DNA of 64,000 bases from Vibrio sp. D404a (GTDB taxonomy: Bacteria; Pseudomonadota; Gammaproteobacteria; Enterobacterales; Vibrionaceae), in the NCBI RefSeq assembly GCF_030248535.1, contig NZ_JAHGAJ010000019.1:248001-312000 (forward strand). The letters run 5' to 3'. The notes under the pieces were generated by a model. That model saw only the letters and a list, made by a program, of their open reading frames with translations, was not told the DNA's origin and did not search any database. A program made the translations under genes and the position numbers. This document shows positions 35,505 to 45,062 of the stretch, in pieces (position 1 is the first letter of the stretch; each line of letters opens with the position of its first letter).

Positions 35505-36797
35505 TTATTTTGGTAAGTTCTCGATCGATTCAACCATCGTCATCAATTTACCAAGGATGCGCTCACCATCCGCTCTAATCCCATTGTGTTCGTACTCGTT
35601 GGTGATCCATGCTTTTGAGCTTGGGATCTTGGCTAACGTTTCACGGCTGTAGTCGAGCTCAACGTACATATCATCCGCGTAGACCGCGCAAGCCATCGGC
35701 ACACTGTTTTCACTCAACTGTTTTGGTGCATACAAGCTACCCCAATCCGATTTTTCAGCCAGCAGATTTGCCGCTTCTTTCAATGGTTTTAATGTTTCTA
35801 GCTGATCAAACATCCACGGGTACACCATCTCTCCCGTAAACCAGAACTCATCACCAGCTTTATAGTTAAAGTGCGGATATTCCTGACGTACTCGATGAGC
35901 AGACCATTGTGATGCCGTACCTTGACAATAAATCGATTCATGCAAAATTGCGTAGATTGGATTGGTCAGATACGCCTGCTCTTGCTGCATCTGGTTAAGG
36001 AAGCTGTAGCTCAACTGCTTCTCACCTGCTACATCAACAAAAGCATTTTCCAATGTGAAGTACATTGGCAGATTAGCTTCACCACCACCTAGGTTAATAC
36101 CGACCAGTTGGAACTGCTCAACAGTGAAGATTTGACCATTTGGTAGTCGCACTTCATTAGTTAAGAGATGATCGGCAATCTCACGACACAGGGTTTGCGC
36201 TTGAGGGAATTGAGCAAAGAAGGCTTTGTTCTTGTCCTCAACTCGCTTGTATGTCGCTCGGTATACATCGTCAGCTTCACGCTCAATCGATGGGATGCCG
36301 CCAGTAACATAACTACGCAATAAACTTTGAGGGAATAGAGACAGATACGTCAGGGTACAGAAGCCACCGAAGCTCTGTCCGATGGTCGCCCATTGCTTGA
36401 CGCCTAGTTGCTCACGAATCGCTTCTGCGTCTCGTACGATATTGTCAGCACGGAAATGGCTTAGGTAATCGGCTTGTTGCTGTGGCTCAAGGTGCGCCAA
36501 TGTTTGGTGACTGATCACCGAGCTGTTACCTGTGCCGCGCTGATCAAGCAGCAAAACACGATATTGTTGTAAGGCACGTTTCACCCAACCCGACTCACCA
36601 CTCATTCTTGGTGATGGGAAACCAGGGCCGCCCTGAAAATACACTAACCAAGGTAGATCTTGTTGGTCTTTGGCTAGATCCACCAGCTCACGAGCAAACA
36701 CCTGTATTTGCTGCCCTTGAGGGTTCTGATAATCGAGAGGAAGTTGAAAATTGTGTTGACGATATAGAGTCGTTCCATCAATAAATTGTGCCTGCAC
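35505..36797 (-). CDS. Proline-iminopeptidase-like alpha/beta hydrolase (S33 type)
   Basis: A 430-residue cytoplasmic hydrolase. The oxyanion segment FQGGPGFPSPR, the LLLDQRGTGNSS region, the nucleophile elbow GQSFGGF (Ser) and a late YEHNGIRADG (His) give a complete S33 set. The likely reaction is removal of N-terminal proline or similar residues from peptides. I prefer GTG at 36797, which has AAGGA seven bases upstream, over ATG at 36851, which has no ribosome site and whose extra residues are encoded by an 18-bp repeat. This start is uncertain. It is not in the efflux operon, although it faces the same way. Confidence 0.85.
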   Translation of the reverse strand: MQAQFIDGTTLYRQHNFQLPLDYQNPQGQQIQVFARELVDLAKDQQDLPWLVYFQGGPGFPSPRMSGESGWVKRALQQYRVLLLDQRGTGNSSVISHQTLAHLEPQQQADYLSHFRADNIVRDAEAIREQLGVKQWATIGQSFGGFCTLTYLSLFPQSLLRSYVTGGIPSIEREADDVYRATYKRVEDKNKAFFAQFPQAQTLCREIADHLLTNEVRLPNGQIFTVEQFQLVGINLGGGEANLPMYFTLENAFVDVAGEKQLSYSFLNQMQQEQAYLTNPIYAILHESIYCQGTASQWSAHRVRQEYPHFNYKAGDEFWFTGEMVYPWMFDQLETLKPLKEAANLLAEKSDWGSLYAPKQLSENSVPMACAVYADDMYVELDYSRETLAKIPSSKAWITNEYEHNGIRADGERILGKLMTMVESIENLPK

Positions 36798-36808
36798 GCA
36801 AATATCCT

Positions 36809-36844
36809 TTATCTGTAACTGAGTACTTATCTGTAACTGATTGT
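36809..36844. repeat. 18-bp tandem repeat, two copies, at the hydrolase 5' end
   Basis: TTATCTGTAACTGAGTAC and TTATCTGTAACTGATTGT are adjacent and match at 14 of 18 positions or better. The repeat lies in the leader if the GTG start is used, or encodes the doubled Gln-Leu-Gln-Ile if the upstream ATG is used. Confidence 0.8.
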
Positions 36845-36952
36845 TTATCATTATATTAGAGTTCGAGCTTAATCCAGCTCAAGGCTTCAAGATACTCGTA
36901 AGTCACCCTATAGGAAACTGTAAATCGTTACTTTTGGTAAAATCTTTTATCT

Positions 36953-37000
36953 ACCGATACTTAGGCTGGTCTTTCAACCAATACTTAGGCTGCGCTTTCA
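36953..37000. repeat. 24-bp tandem duplication covering the sensor kinase stop codon
   Basis: Two adjacent 24-bp units share ACC-x-ATACTTAGGCTG-xx-CTTTCA. On the minus strand the first unit holds the last codons and TAA of the kinase, and the second repeats them in frame just after the stop. Confidence 0.85.
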
Positions 37001-38250
37001 AACACGACTTCAACCTGCCACCCCATTGGCGACTGTTGAGTTTGATAGAACCAACCATATTGAGCGATGAGTCGTTGAGTCAACTCCAAACCCAATCCAA
37101 AGCCCAAATCGTCGTGACCGACCTTAGGCTCGTTATTACGGTTGATAATAGAGAGCTTACTGCCCGATTGAGTAATGCTAACCTGACCATTGTCTGTATG
37201 CTGGAAGGCATTTCGAATCAAGTTAGACACCACGATACGATACAAGCCTTCTGGAAGTTCGAGCGTGTTTTCATCGACATTAATCGTCACATCAACGCAC
37301 TTACCTTGAAGCAAGTAATCTAGCTCGTCGGTAATCTGTTTTACCCGTTCGCCCACGGCAATAGCGTGGCTTGGTAACGATTTCCCCTCTTGGCGATTCA
37401 ACCACAACAGAGTTTCAGTTAAATCCGTCATGGTATAGCCAGCACGTTCTATGCGATCGAGAACCTCCAACTGTTTTTCGGCAGGAAGTTGTTTGATGAT
37501 CATTTTACGCAGTAACTCAGAATTGGTGCGTGTCACCGCAATTGGCGTCCTTAACTCATGACTGGCATACCCAAGGAAGCGTTGCTCTCGTTCTAGGCTC
37601 TCTTGTACCGAACTAAGGCTCGACTGAACTAACTCTGCCAGATCGTTTAGCTCACTGTAGTGAAAGTTGGGCACAGGTTGAGTCAGTTGTTCTTTATCCA
37701 AAGATTTAGCCCAATCCTTTAACTGCTCAACGGGTGACGAGATTTTGCGTTGCACCAAAATTAACGCGACAAAGAAAAATACAATAGCACCCAACCCAGT
37801 AAAAATGATGTAGATAAACGGGGGTGGTTCACTTTCAAATTTCTCGTTCATTTCCATCTTCTTGAGCAACAAAGAGATATAACGAACTTTGTCATCCACC
37901 ACAACTTTCATGGCAAAGTAGCCCGCCTCTGGCTCAGATATGATAGGTACGCCATCGATTCGTTTCAGCAGTTCATTGGGGATCAATTCATCAGGGTTAA
38001 GGTTTTGTTGAATCTCTATCGGTAAATCTTCCCACTTAGCCGCGATTGTCAGGTCATCAAACTGAACCGGCTCGTCATTTTCACCAAGTGGAAGCTCACT
38101 GGCTTGTCCGCGCATAAACTCTGTCATTGCGGTATCAAGCCCGGCGAAGAAGTAGTGAACACTGGTTACGGTCAACACACCAATGGTGGCACTGCCAACA
38201 AACAGCATCGCCACAAGAAAGTAAATACGGATACTTGGCCTGATCTTCAT
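36985..38250 (-). CDS. Sensor histidine kinase of the RND efflux operon
   Basis: A 421-residue inner-membrane kinase: helix 1 near residues 10-32, periplasmic domain to about 140, helix 2 near 145-167, HAMP-like linker and an H-box HELRTPIAVTRTNSELL (His near 230). The N-box is NLIRNAFQH; the G1 box is weak (IINRNNEP), and GFGLGLELTQRL gives the G2 loop. It follows its response regulator with no gap and lies at the end of the efflux operon, so it probably controls that pump. Its last codons and stop are tandemly duplicated downstream. Confidence 0.88.
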   Translation of the reverse strand: MKIRPSIRIYFLVAMLFVGSATIGVLTVTSVHYFFAGLDTAMTEFMRGQASELPLGENDEPVQFDDLTIAAKWEDLPIEIQQNLNPDELIPNELLKRIDGVPIISEPEAGYFAMKVVVDDKVRYISLLLKKMEMNEKFESEPPPFIYIIFTGLGAIVFFFVALILVQRKISSPVEQLKDWAKSLDKEQLTQPVPNFHYSELNDLAELVQSSLSSVQESLEREQRFLGYASHELRTPIAVTRTNSELLRKMIIKQLPAEKQLEVLDRIERAGYTMTDLTETLLWLNRQEGKSLPSHAIAVGERVKQITDELDYLLQGKCVDVTINVDENTLELPEGLYRIVVSNLIRNAFQHTDNGQVSITQSGSKLSIINRNNEPKVGHDDLGFGLGLELTQRLIAQYGWFYQTQQSPMGWQVEVVFESAA

Positions 38251-38937
38251 CTAAGCACCCTCGCCCAATTTAAACGCGAAGCCATGTCCCGGAACCGTTT
38301 GAATCAGCTTAATGTCGTTGCCACCATCAACCGCTTTTCTTAGGTTAAACATGTGGACCTTTAAACTGTTGCTATCAGGTTGTTCATCGCCCCACACCGC
38401 TTGCATCAGTTTTTCTCTCGAAACTGTATTTGGGCTCTCGCGCATCATACATTCGAGTAGCTTAATACCTGTCGGCGAGAGCTTGAGAGCTTTCCCTGCA
38501 CGCGTGGCCCTCTTGTCTTGAATATCCAACTCTACATCTTCAATAGTAAGTTTACCCACTTGCCCACTGCGACGTCGCGACAACACCTGAGCTCGAACGA
38601 TCAACTCTTCCATTGCGAACGGCTTAATTAGATAGTCATCCGCCCCTTTTGAGAAGCCGGTGAGTTTATCGTCGAGCGTGTCACGTGCGGTCAGCATTAA
38701 GATGGGCACATCGATGCCTTGAGCTCGGATCTTTTCGCACACTTCCAAACCATTAAGCTTTGGCAAGTTCAGATCTAAAATCACGACATCGTAGTGATGT
38801 GTTTCAATGAGGTGATAGCCAGACAAACCGTTGGCTGCGTGATCGCAACTGATATCCTCAAGCGCTAGGTAATCGATGATGGCTTTTGCCAAGTCGAGGT
38901 CATCTTCGACCAGTAACAGTTGCAGGTTGTCCGCCAT
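38251..38937 (-). CDS. OmpR-family response regulator
   Basis: A 228-residue regulator. The receiver has the acidic pair VEDD, the phospho-acceptor in VILDLNLPKLNG, LTARD and the Lys in LIKPF. The winged-helix output domain (about 130-222) ends with KLIQTVPGHGFAFKLG. It pairs with the kinase directly downstream and presumably binds DNA upstream of the efflux operon. A hairpin lies between it and the RND pump gene. Confidence 0.93.
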   Translation of the reverse strand: MADNLQLLLVEDDLDLAKAIIDYLALEDISCDHAANGLSGYHLIETHHYDVVILDLNLPKLNGLEVCEKIRAQGIDVPILMLTARDTLDDKLTGFSKGADDYLIKPFAMEELIVRAQVLSRRRSGQVGKLTIEDVELDIQDKRATRAGKALKLSPTGIKLLECMMRESPNTVSREKLMQAVWGDEQPDSNSLKVHMFNLRKAVDGGNDIKLIQTVPGHGFAFKLGEGA

Positions 38938-38959
38938 TCTCGAATCCTTATCCGGTAAA

Positions 38960-38982
38960 GCCCCGCAAGATCATTGCGAGGC
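38960..38982 (-). terminator. Hairpin between RND pump and response regulator genes
   Basis: On the minus strand a 9-bp stem with one G-T pair (GCCTCGCAA / TTGCGGGGC) and 5-nt loop is followed by TTTAC. It may attenuate read-through from pump genes into the two-component pair. Confidence 0.6.
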
Positions 38983-38999
38983 TAGGTTTATATGAATGC

Positions 39000-41900
39000 C
39001 TAAGCTAATTCTAGCTGTTGTTCTTGTTTAAAAATACGACGCTTTACCTTACTAATCAAAGCATTGACATCATTTTGAATCAACAGCAGCGACGGCGTTA
39101 GAACTAAGGTGATCACGGTTGCAAACAAAATGCCGTACCCAAGCGCCGCAGCGGCAGGTATTAAGAACTGAGCCTGCATCGACGTTTCACTCAGAAGCGG
39201 TGCTAAACCTGCAAAAGTGGTGATCGATGTTAGTAGTACCGCACGTAATCGACCCGTACACGCCTGTTGAATCGCTTCTTTAACACTCAACGACTTGTCT
39301 TTTACCAGTTCATTGAATCGTGACACTAGCAGCAAGCTGTCATTCACCACCACGCCACTCAGGGCCAAGATACCATTGAGCGATAAGATGCTGAGCGTCA
39401 GATCATTAAGCCAATGCCCTAAAATCGCCCCGACGATACCAAAAGGAATCGCGACCATGATGATCAACGGCTGCACATACGATTTCAAAGGAATCGCCAA
39501 TAACGCAAAGATCATAATCAAAGCCAGTACAAAGGTAGACTGCATTGAATCCGTCGATTCCTGTTGCTGCTCTGCCTCACCAGTAAAATCGATTTTCACC
39601 GTTGGGTAGTCCGCTTGAAGCTCCTTAACCACGCTTTTTTGTAGCTGCGCGACCAATTCGTTCGAAGCAATTTTACCTTTGTCTACCACTGCAGTAATGT
39701 AAACCGCACGTTGGTTATCAATGCGTGTTATCTCAGACTGCTGATAGTCTGAATAAACGTTAGCGACAGTGGTTAAAGGAACCACGGTGCCATCCGGCGT
39801 TCGCACTTTCGAAGCTGAGATATCCGCTAAAGTTTGGCGATCTTCCTCTGGATAACGCACTCTGACCTTCACTTCATCCTTACCACGCTGAAAGCGCTGT
39901 ACAATATCACCACCAAAAGATTGCAGAACTTGTTGAGCCAAAGTCGAGGTATCCATGCCTAACGCACGGCCTTGTTCCGTTAACTCGAAGCGATATTGAG
40001 GTTCCCCCAGATCTAGGTTGTCGTCGATTCCGCTCACACCAGCGATGGTTTGTAGTTCGGCCTTGAGTTTGTTCGCCGCTTCGTTAAGAAGATCTTCATC
40101 GTTGGCTTTTAGTTCAGCTTTGAAGGCGTCGACCATCTCCATCATAGAGAGAACCTTTAGCTTCTTCACCCCTTCCATCTGACCTGAGTTAGCCAGCCAA
40201 ACCTCTGCGAATTCGTCTGAGCTGTATGACGCGTCATCGTCTAACTCAACGGTCACCTTGCCTGATTTGTCTTCCTCAGCAATGATTTGAACACTTGAGA
40301 TAGCAGACTCTTCACCGCCGTGGGTCAGTCGAAGCTGTTTGTCCACTTCTAGCGCGTTAGACTCTAATATCAATAGGTTGGTTTGAGTTTGACCAAAACT
40401 GCTGTCGTTATACATGCTGATTTCTGCTGTCACTGTATCCCCTGCAATGTCAGGGAAGAAGGCAACACGAACCGCACCAGTAAATGGCATACCAATCACA
40501 AAGATAAACAAGGCGATAAAACTAAGTACAACGGCATATCGGAAGTTAAGCGCCTGCTTGATCGCACGCTTGTACACTCGATGATTAATCCACTCTAGAC
40601 CATTGTCTGCGCCCTGTTGAATTCGATTCCAGATGCCTTTTTTATCACTGCGCTGCGTGTTCACATGTGCCAAGTGTGAAGGCAGGATCAGCTTTGACTC
40701 CACCAGTGACAGCAACAAGCAGACCGCGACAACAGTACCAAACTGAGCGTAGATCTGACCCATTTTTCCGTCCACCATCGCAATTGATACGAAAGCCACA
40801 ACGGTAGTCAAAACACCAAAGATGGTCGGCGCTGCAACCTTATGCGTGCCAACAATAGTGCTCTTTAACGAGTCACCTTCCGCGCGACGGGTGGAATAGA
40901 TACTTTCCCCGACCACAACCGCGTCATCGACCACGATACCCAGTGCCATAATAAAACCAAACGTGGTCATCTCATTAATGGTGAGCCCCATGAACGAGTC
41001 GGTCATGAAAAAGAGTGTGCCGCAGAAAACAAATGGCAGGCTCGCTGCAACCCAAAAGGCAACGCGAATATTCAGAAACAACGCCAGTACGATGAAGACC
41101 AGAGCAATACCCGTCAGTGCATTTTTTGCTAGCAGAGATAGGCGTTCTTTGATCATAGTACTCTTGTCATACCAGCTTTCAATCTCTACATTTTCTGGCA
41201 GTAAGTTGCTGCTTTTCCACGTTTCAACAACCTGCTCTGCCTGCTCAACAATACTGATGACATCACTATACTCATCCATCACGATCTGGATGCCCATTGA
41301 GTTGTGCTGGTTGTAGCGAGATAAGCTGAATGTGTCCTCTTCAAACACATCACTGACCTCAGCGATATCGCCCAGCACCACTTGGCTACCATTAGTCGTG
41401 GTGAGAATCGGAATGGCACGGAAATCTTCGATGTCGTAAGCCTGCTCTGACACCTTCAATCGAACCGTCTTATCGCCGTTACGCAGACTGGTTGCGATAC
41501 TGGTGGAAGACTCAGCATTAATCGCGTTAGAGACATCCGTCAGCGTGAGGCTATAAGCTTGCAGTTTTGCCTCATTAACCTCAACAGAGATCATCGGGTC
41601 AATCTTAGCTTTTATCTCTAAATCGCGAATCTGGCTTTGACTCAATAAGTCTGCTTTTAGCTGCTCGGCTAAATCCTGTAAGGTCGCGCGGTCGGTATCG
41701 CCATACAGCTGAACCCACAGCGCGTGCTCTTGCATTCGCGCTTTATCAATCACTGGGTTGTCCGCTTCGGCTGGTAGGTTATTGATCGCGTCAACCTTGG
41801 TTTTCACGTCATCCAACAGTGTATCAAGGCTGTAGTTCGTCTCTTTTTCAATGGAAACATGACTGCCCGACGCGTCTGAAGTCGACGTAATATGTTTTAT

Positions 41901-42191
41901 ACCTGAGACCGTCTCTAAAGCCTCTTCGATCTTTATTGCGATCCCCTCTTCGGCTTGAACGGGATCACCACTGTCGTAAGTGACCGACACGGTGACAATG
42001 TCCGGTTCAAGGCTCGGAAACGCCTCTTTACGCAGATTGTTCACAGAGAACAAGCCAACAAGAATCACACCAAGCATCAATAGGTTAGCGGCGACTGAGT
42101 TTTGTGCGAACCAAGCAATGATGCCTTTAAGCTGGTAGCTCGATGTCTTAGCTTGAGTATCTTTACGACTCGAGTTGGTTTGGTCACTCAT
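39000..42191 (-). CDS. RND-family efflux transporter (HAE-like)
   Basis: A 1063-residue inner-membrane pump with the RND plan: helix 1 near residue 28, two large periplasmic loops, and 12 helices. Transmembrane segment 4 carries the proton-relay Asp pair (GIVVDDAVVVGE), and segment 10 carries GVVVNDSLLLVSRFNE. The GLAPLLSET segment is also typical. The chain lacks the short C-terminal tail of heavy-metal pumps. It works with the adaptor and outer-membrane protein encoded upstream to export drugs or metabolites; the substrate is unknown. It is separated from the adaptor gene by one base. Confidence 0.93.
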   Translation of the reverse strand: MSDQTNSSRKDTQAKTSSYQLKGIIAWFAQNSVAANLLMLGVILVGLFSVNNLRKEAFPSLEPDIVTVSVTYDSGDPVQAEEGIAIKIEEALETVSGIKHITSTSDASGSHVSIEKETNYSLDTLLDDVKTKVDAINNLPAEADNPVIDKARMQEHALWVQLYGDTDRATLQDLAEQLKADLLSQSQIRDLEIKAKIDPMISVEVNEAKLQAYSLTLTDVSNAINAESSTSIATSLRNGDKTVRLKVSEQAYDIEDFRAIPILTTTNGSQVVLGDIAEVSDVFEEDTFSLSRYNQHNSMGIQIVMDEYSDVISIVEQAEQVVETWKSSNLLPENVEIESWYDKSTMIKERLSLLAKNALTGIALVFIVLALFLNIRVAFWVAASLPFVFCGTLFFMTDSFMGLTINEMTTFGFIMALGIVVDDAVVVGESIYSTRRAEGDSLKSTIVGTHKVAAPTIFGVLTTVVAFVSIAMVDGKMGQIYAQFGTVVAVCLLLSLVESKLILPSHLAHVNTQRSDKKGIWNRIQQGADNGLEWINHRVYKRAIKQALNFRYAVVLSFIALFIFVIGMPFTGAVRVAFFPDIAGDTVTAEISMYNDSSFGQTQTNLLILESNALEVDKQLRLTHGGEESAISSVQIIAEEDKSGKVTVELDDDASYSSDEFAEVWLANSGQMEGVKKLKVLSMMEMVDAFKAELKANDEDLLNEAANKLKAELQTIAGVSGIDDNLDLGEPQYRFELTEQGRALGMDTSTLAQQVLQSFGGDIVQRFQRGKDEVKVRVRYPEEDRQTLADISASKVRTPDGTVVPLTTVANVYSDYQQSEITRIDNQRAVYITAVVDKGKIASNELVAQLQKSVVKELQADYPTVKIDFTGEAEQQQESTDSMQSTFVLALIMIFALLAIPLKSYVQPLIIMVAIPFGIVGAILGHWLNDLTLSILSLNGILALSGVVVNDSLLLVSRFNELVKDKSLSVKEAIQQACTGRLRAVLLTSITTFAGLAPLLSETSMQAQFLIPAAAALGYGILFATVITLVLTPSLLLIQNDVNALISKVKRRIFKQEQQLELA

Positions 42192-42192
42192 A

Positions 42193-43449
42193 TTACCCTT
42201 CCTCTGATTCCGCTAGTACTGAAGCTTGCTGGTCATTCGCCGCGTTTTGAGCAACGTTTGACGTTTCCGTTGTTGTCGGTTGAACCTTCATGCCTACCTT
42301 GAAGTTACTCAACGGACGCATCACCACTTGCACAGCGTCTTGTGATTGAGTTGGTTGAACATAGATGTGCTGCTGACGCTCAAACAGAGTGATTGCCGCT
42401 TCTTTTGCCAATAGACCATGCTCATCGACCGTCCAAACTTCGCCTTGCTGTGAGAGCGCCGAAGCAGGCAACTGCCAAACATTGTCGACTTCTGTGCCTT
42501 CAATGGTGGCAGTAACAAAAGTACCGGGAAATAGCGGGTGTTCTTGCTCAAGCGGATTCTCAACCACTAATACGATCGAGCGTTGACGCGTCTCTTGGGC
42601 TACATATTGGTAACTGCGCTCTACTTTGGCTTTCCACTCAACACTGCCTGTACTGTCGGTAATGGTTGCACTCCATGCTGCCTGTTGGTCAAACTTCGGA
42701 AGGTTTGCCCACTGATTTTCAGACAAGGGAATCTCTACCTCGATGCGATCAATGCTGTATAGCGTAGCCACACCACCACCCGCATTGAGGTAGCTGCCTG
42801 GCTGAATATCACGGCTGACCACGACGCTATCGAAAGGCGCGCGAATCTCAGTGTTGGCTAGATCTTCCTGAGCTTTAATCAGAGCTTGCTTGGCGTTGTC
42901 TAACTTAGCTTGTGCGCTGGCTAACTGCGGTTCACGTAAAACCAGAGGCGAGCTTGGCTCACCGGATAGTCCGGAACGAGCCCACTCAGAGCGAGCTTGC
43001 TCACCCTGCCTTTGCTCTTCCAATAACTCTTGGTTCGCTGTTGCAACATCAGATTTGGCTTGTGCGACCGCTTGTTCGTATGCGATCGCATCCAATCTTG
43101 CTAAAAGCTCACCCTGTTTAACCGTTGAACCTGCATCAAACGTATTTGAAAGCCACTCAACGCGGCCGCTTACTTCACTCGCAAACGTAAGTTCGTATCT
43201 AGGCTTAGTCTCACCATAGCCCACTACCTGCGCTCGATAGCTGCCCGCATCGGTCACTTGAACACCCACCTGTGGCAGAGCAAGGTTGTGTGTTGCTTTA
43301 TCTGCAACCTGTTCCGTTTTTTGATTTGGCTTGGCCTGCGCAGCTTGTGCTATCTGGCTGCCGTTGTATGCCACTACAGCAAAGATTGAACCTGCTGCCG
43401 CTAAGGTGATAGCGAGTGAAATCGCATTCTTTTTTAATGTGTTTTTCAT
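42193..43449 (-). CDS. RND periplasmic adaptor (membrane fusion protein)
   Basis: A 418-residue adaptor. An N-terminal helix (about residues 10-30) anchors it. A lipoyl half-motif (RVEWLSNTFDAGSTVKQGELLARLDAIAYEQA), an alpha-hairpin (about 115-195) and the second lipoyl half (IRAPFDSVVVSRDIQPGSYLNAGG) follow, then a beta-barrel and a Gln/Ala-rich tail. It bridges the pump and the outer-membrane channel. Its start overlaps the channel gene stop by four bases (ATGA). Confidence 0.92.
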   Translation of the reverse strand: MKNTLKKNAISLAITLAAAGSIFAVVAYNGSQIAQAAQAKPNQKTEQVADKATHNLALPQVGVQVTDAGSYRAQVVGYGETKPRYELTFASEVSGRVEWLSNTFDAGSTVKQGELLARLDAIAYEQAVAQAKSDVATANQELLEEQRQGEQARSEWARSGLSGEPSSPLVLREPQLASAQAKLDNAKQALIKAQEDLANTEIRAPFDSVVVSRDIQPGSYLNAGGGVATLYSIDRIEVEIPLSENQWANLPKFDQQAAWSATITDSTGSVEWKAKVERSYQYVAQETRQRSIVLVVENPLEQEHPLFPGTFVTATIEGTEVDNVWQLPASALSQQGEVWTVDEHGLLAKEAAITLFERQQHIYVQPTQSQDAVQVVMRPLSNFKVGMKVQPTTTETSNVAQNAANDQQASVLAESEEG

Positions 43450-44840
43450 GCTTTATTCCCTAGATTTTCAACACCTAGGCCCAGAGCTAAGCCTAAATCA
43501 ATTCGGTTAAGTAAACGTTGGTAAGTGGTGCTAGTTAGCTGAGACTCGACATCGTAGGCTTGCTGCTGAACTGTGAGTAGGTCAAAAATATCCACCAGCC
43601 CTTGTCGGTATTTCTCTTCATAGCTGACCACGCTGCGTTTCGCGCTGGTTAGCGAGGCCTTTAAGTGAGTTTGTTGCTGAGCCAATGAACTCTCTTGGCC
43701 TATAGCGTTTTCCACCTCGTTGACCGCTGTCAGCAAGGTCTCTTGATACGCCCAGTAGCTTTGTTCGGTAGTAAGCTCTGCAATCTCTGCCGTCGCTTTT
43801 AGACGACCGCCTTGAAACAAAGGGGCAGACACTTGACCAAGAGCGCTCCACAAGGGATTAGTAAACAGCGCTTCACTCGGTGTTTCAGCCATATCTTTTA
43901 AGCTCGCAGAGAGGCTAAACGACGGAAGCATCGCTTTATAAGCGGCGTCAGTTCGCAGACTCTCGGCTTCAATATTGAAGAAGGCTTGTTGCAGATCTGG
44001 ACGACCTGCTAGGTTTTGAACCGACATACTTTCAAGTGGATTTAAGACTTCAGGAAATGCTTGCGCGACATTGACGTCAGTGACATTGGTATTCAGCTCG
44101 CCTGTTAGCAGCAATAGGCTTCGTTTGCTCTGTGCTAGGTTTTCTTGATACTGAGCGACAGTAGCGCGAGTAGAAGCTGTGCTGGTTTTGGCATTGTCGA
44201 GCTCTTCTAGCGTTCCTAACCCAACTTGATAGCGATCTAAAACCAGCGTTTCATTGTTTTCGAGGATCGCTAAACGTCGCTCCTCAACCTCTAACAGCTG
44301 TTGGTTCACACTGATTTCAAGCCAGCCACGCATAATGTTTGCAGCTAAAAGGTTAGTCGCGTTTTGTAGGCTCGCTTGAGTTGCGGCAACGTCTTTACGA
44401 GAAGCTGCTGTGACATCTGCTAATCGCTGCCACAAGTCCAGCTCCCAGCTCACCGTCACATCGGCGGTATAGCTCTCTTCGCTGCCTTCTGTTTTCTCAC
44501 CCGACACGTTAGCGTTAACCGTTGGTAGTTGATCAGCAAAGCTCACGCCCTCATTGGCATAAGCAATTTTCAGCGCCACAATACTCTGCTGAAGGCTCGG
44601 GTTATTGCTCATAGCCGTTGATAAATACGTATCCAGCTCCGGTACATTAACCAGATCGGTAATAAGGTTGGTTTGCTGCTCTACTTGGCTATTTTCATTG
44701 GCTTCTACTCGTTCAAGCAGTTGCTGAATAGACTCATTTTGTTGCTGTGTGGCTTGTGATGAAAAGTCCGTCTCACCGGTTGTCGCACAACCCATAAGAC
44801 CGGATAACATTATCGCAAGCACTGAATATCGAAACGTCAT
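43446..44840 (-). CDS. Outer-membrane efflux lipoprotein (NodT/TolC family)
   Basis: A 464-residue channel protein with a lipobox (LSGLMGC, acylated Cys near residue 18), and two repeats of the long helical TolC-type domain (SLQQSIVALKIAYANEG... and LVDIFDLLTVQQQAYDVESQL). Typical length for NodT-type channels. It is the first gene of the five-gene efflux and two-component operon that runs to 36985. Confidence 0.92.
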   Translation of the reverse strand: MTFRYSVLAIMLSGLMGCATTGETDFSSQATQQQNESIQQLLERVEANENSQVEQQTNLITDLVNVPELDTYLSTAMSNNPSLQQSIVALKIAYANEGVSFADQLPTVNANVSGEKTEGSEESYTADVTVSWELDLWQRLADVTAASRKDVAATQASLQNATNLLAANIMRGWLEISVNQQLLEVEERRLAILENNETLVLDRYQVGLGTLEELDNAKTSTASTRATVAQYQENLAQSKRSLLLLTGELNTNVTDVNVAQAFPEVLNPLESMSVQNLAGRPDLQQAFFNIEAESLRTDAAYKAMLPSFSLSASLKDMAETPSEALFTNPLWSALGQVSAPLFQGGRLKATAEIAELTTEQSYWAYQETLLTAVNEVENAIGQESSLAQQQTHLKASLTSAKRSVVSYEEKYRQGLVDIFDLLTVQQQAYDVESQLTSTTYQRLLNRIDLGLALGLGVENLGNKA

Positions 44841-45062
44841 TGGCGCTCTCTCCCACTTAGATGCGCCAAAGATAAAGTAAGCAGGGTTAAGGCGGGGTTA
44901 ACGTGTCACAACCATTGATAAAACAAATGAAAAAAGAGCCCACGCTGAGAGGGGACGTTGGGCTCTTGGAGTGATTAAACCATGCTAGAACTGGTCAAAT
45001 ATCAACCTAACTTATAATGCTAGCATATAGGCAGTTTGAACTAATATGCGAAGTCCCTGAGA
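44841..45062. other. Spacer upstream of the efflux operon
   Basis: These 222 bp separate two minus-strand operons. They hold the terminator at 44935-44966 and, nearer 44840, an unresolved promoter for the efflux operon. I see no gene here. Confidence 0.5.
44935..44966 (-). terminator. Terminator of the catabolic cluster's last genes
   Basis: An AGAGCCCA / TGGGCTCT stem with a GC-rich loop is followed on the minus strand by TTTTTTC. It ends transcripts coming from the DUF3726-like gene at 45063. Confidence 0.8.
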
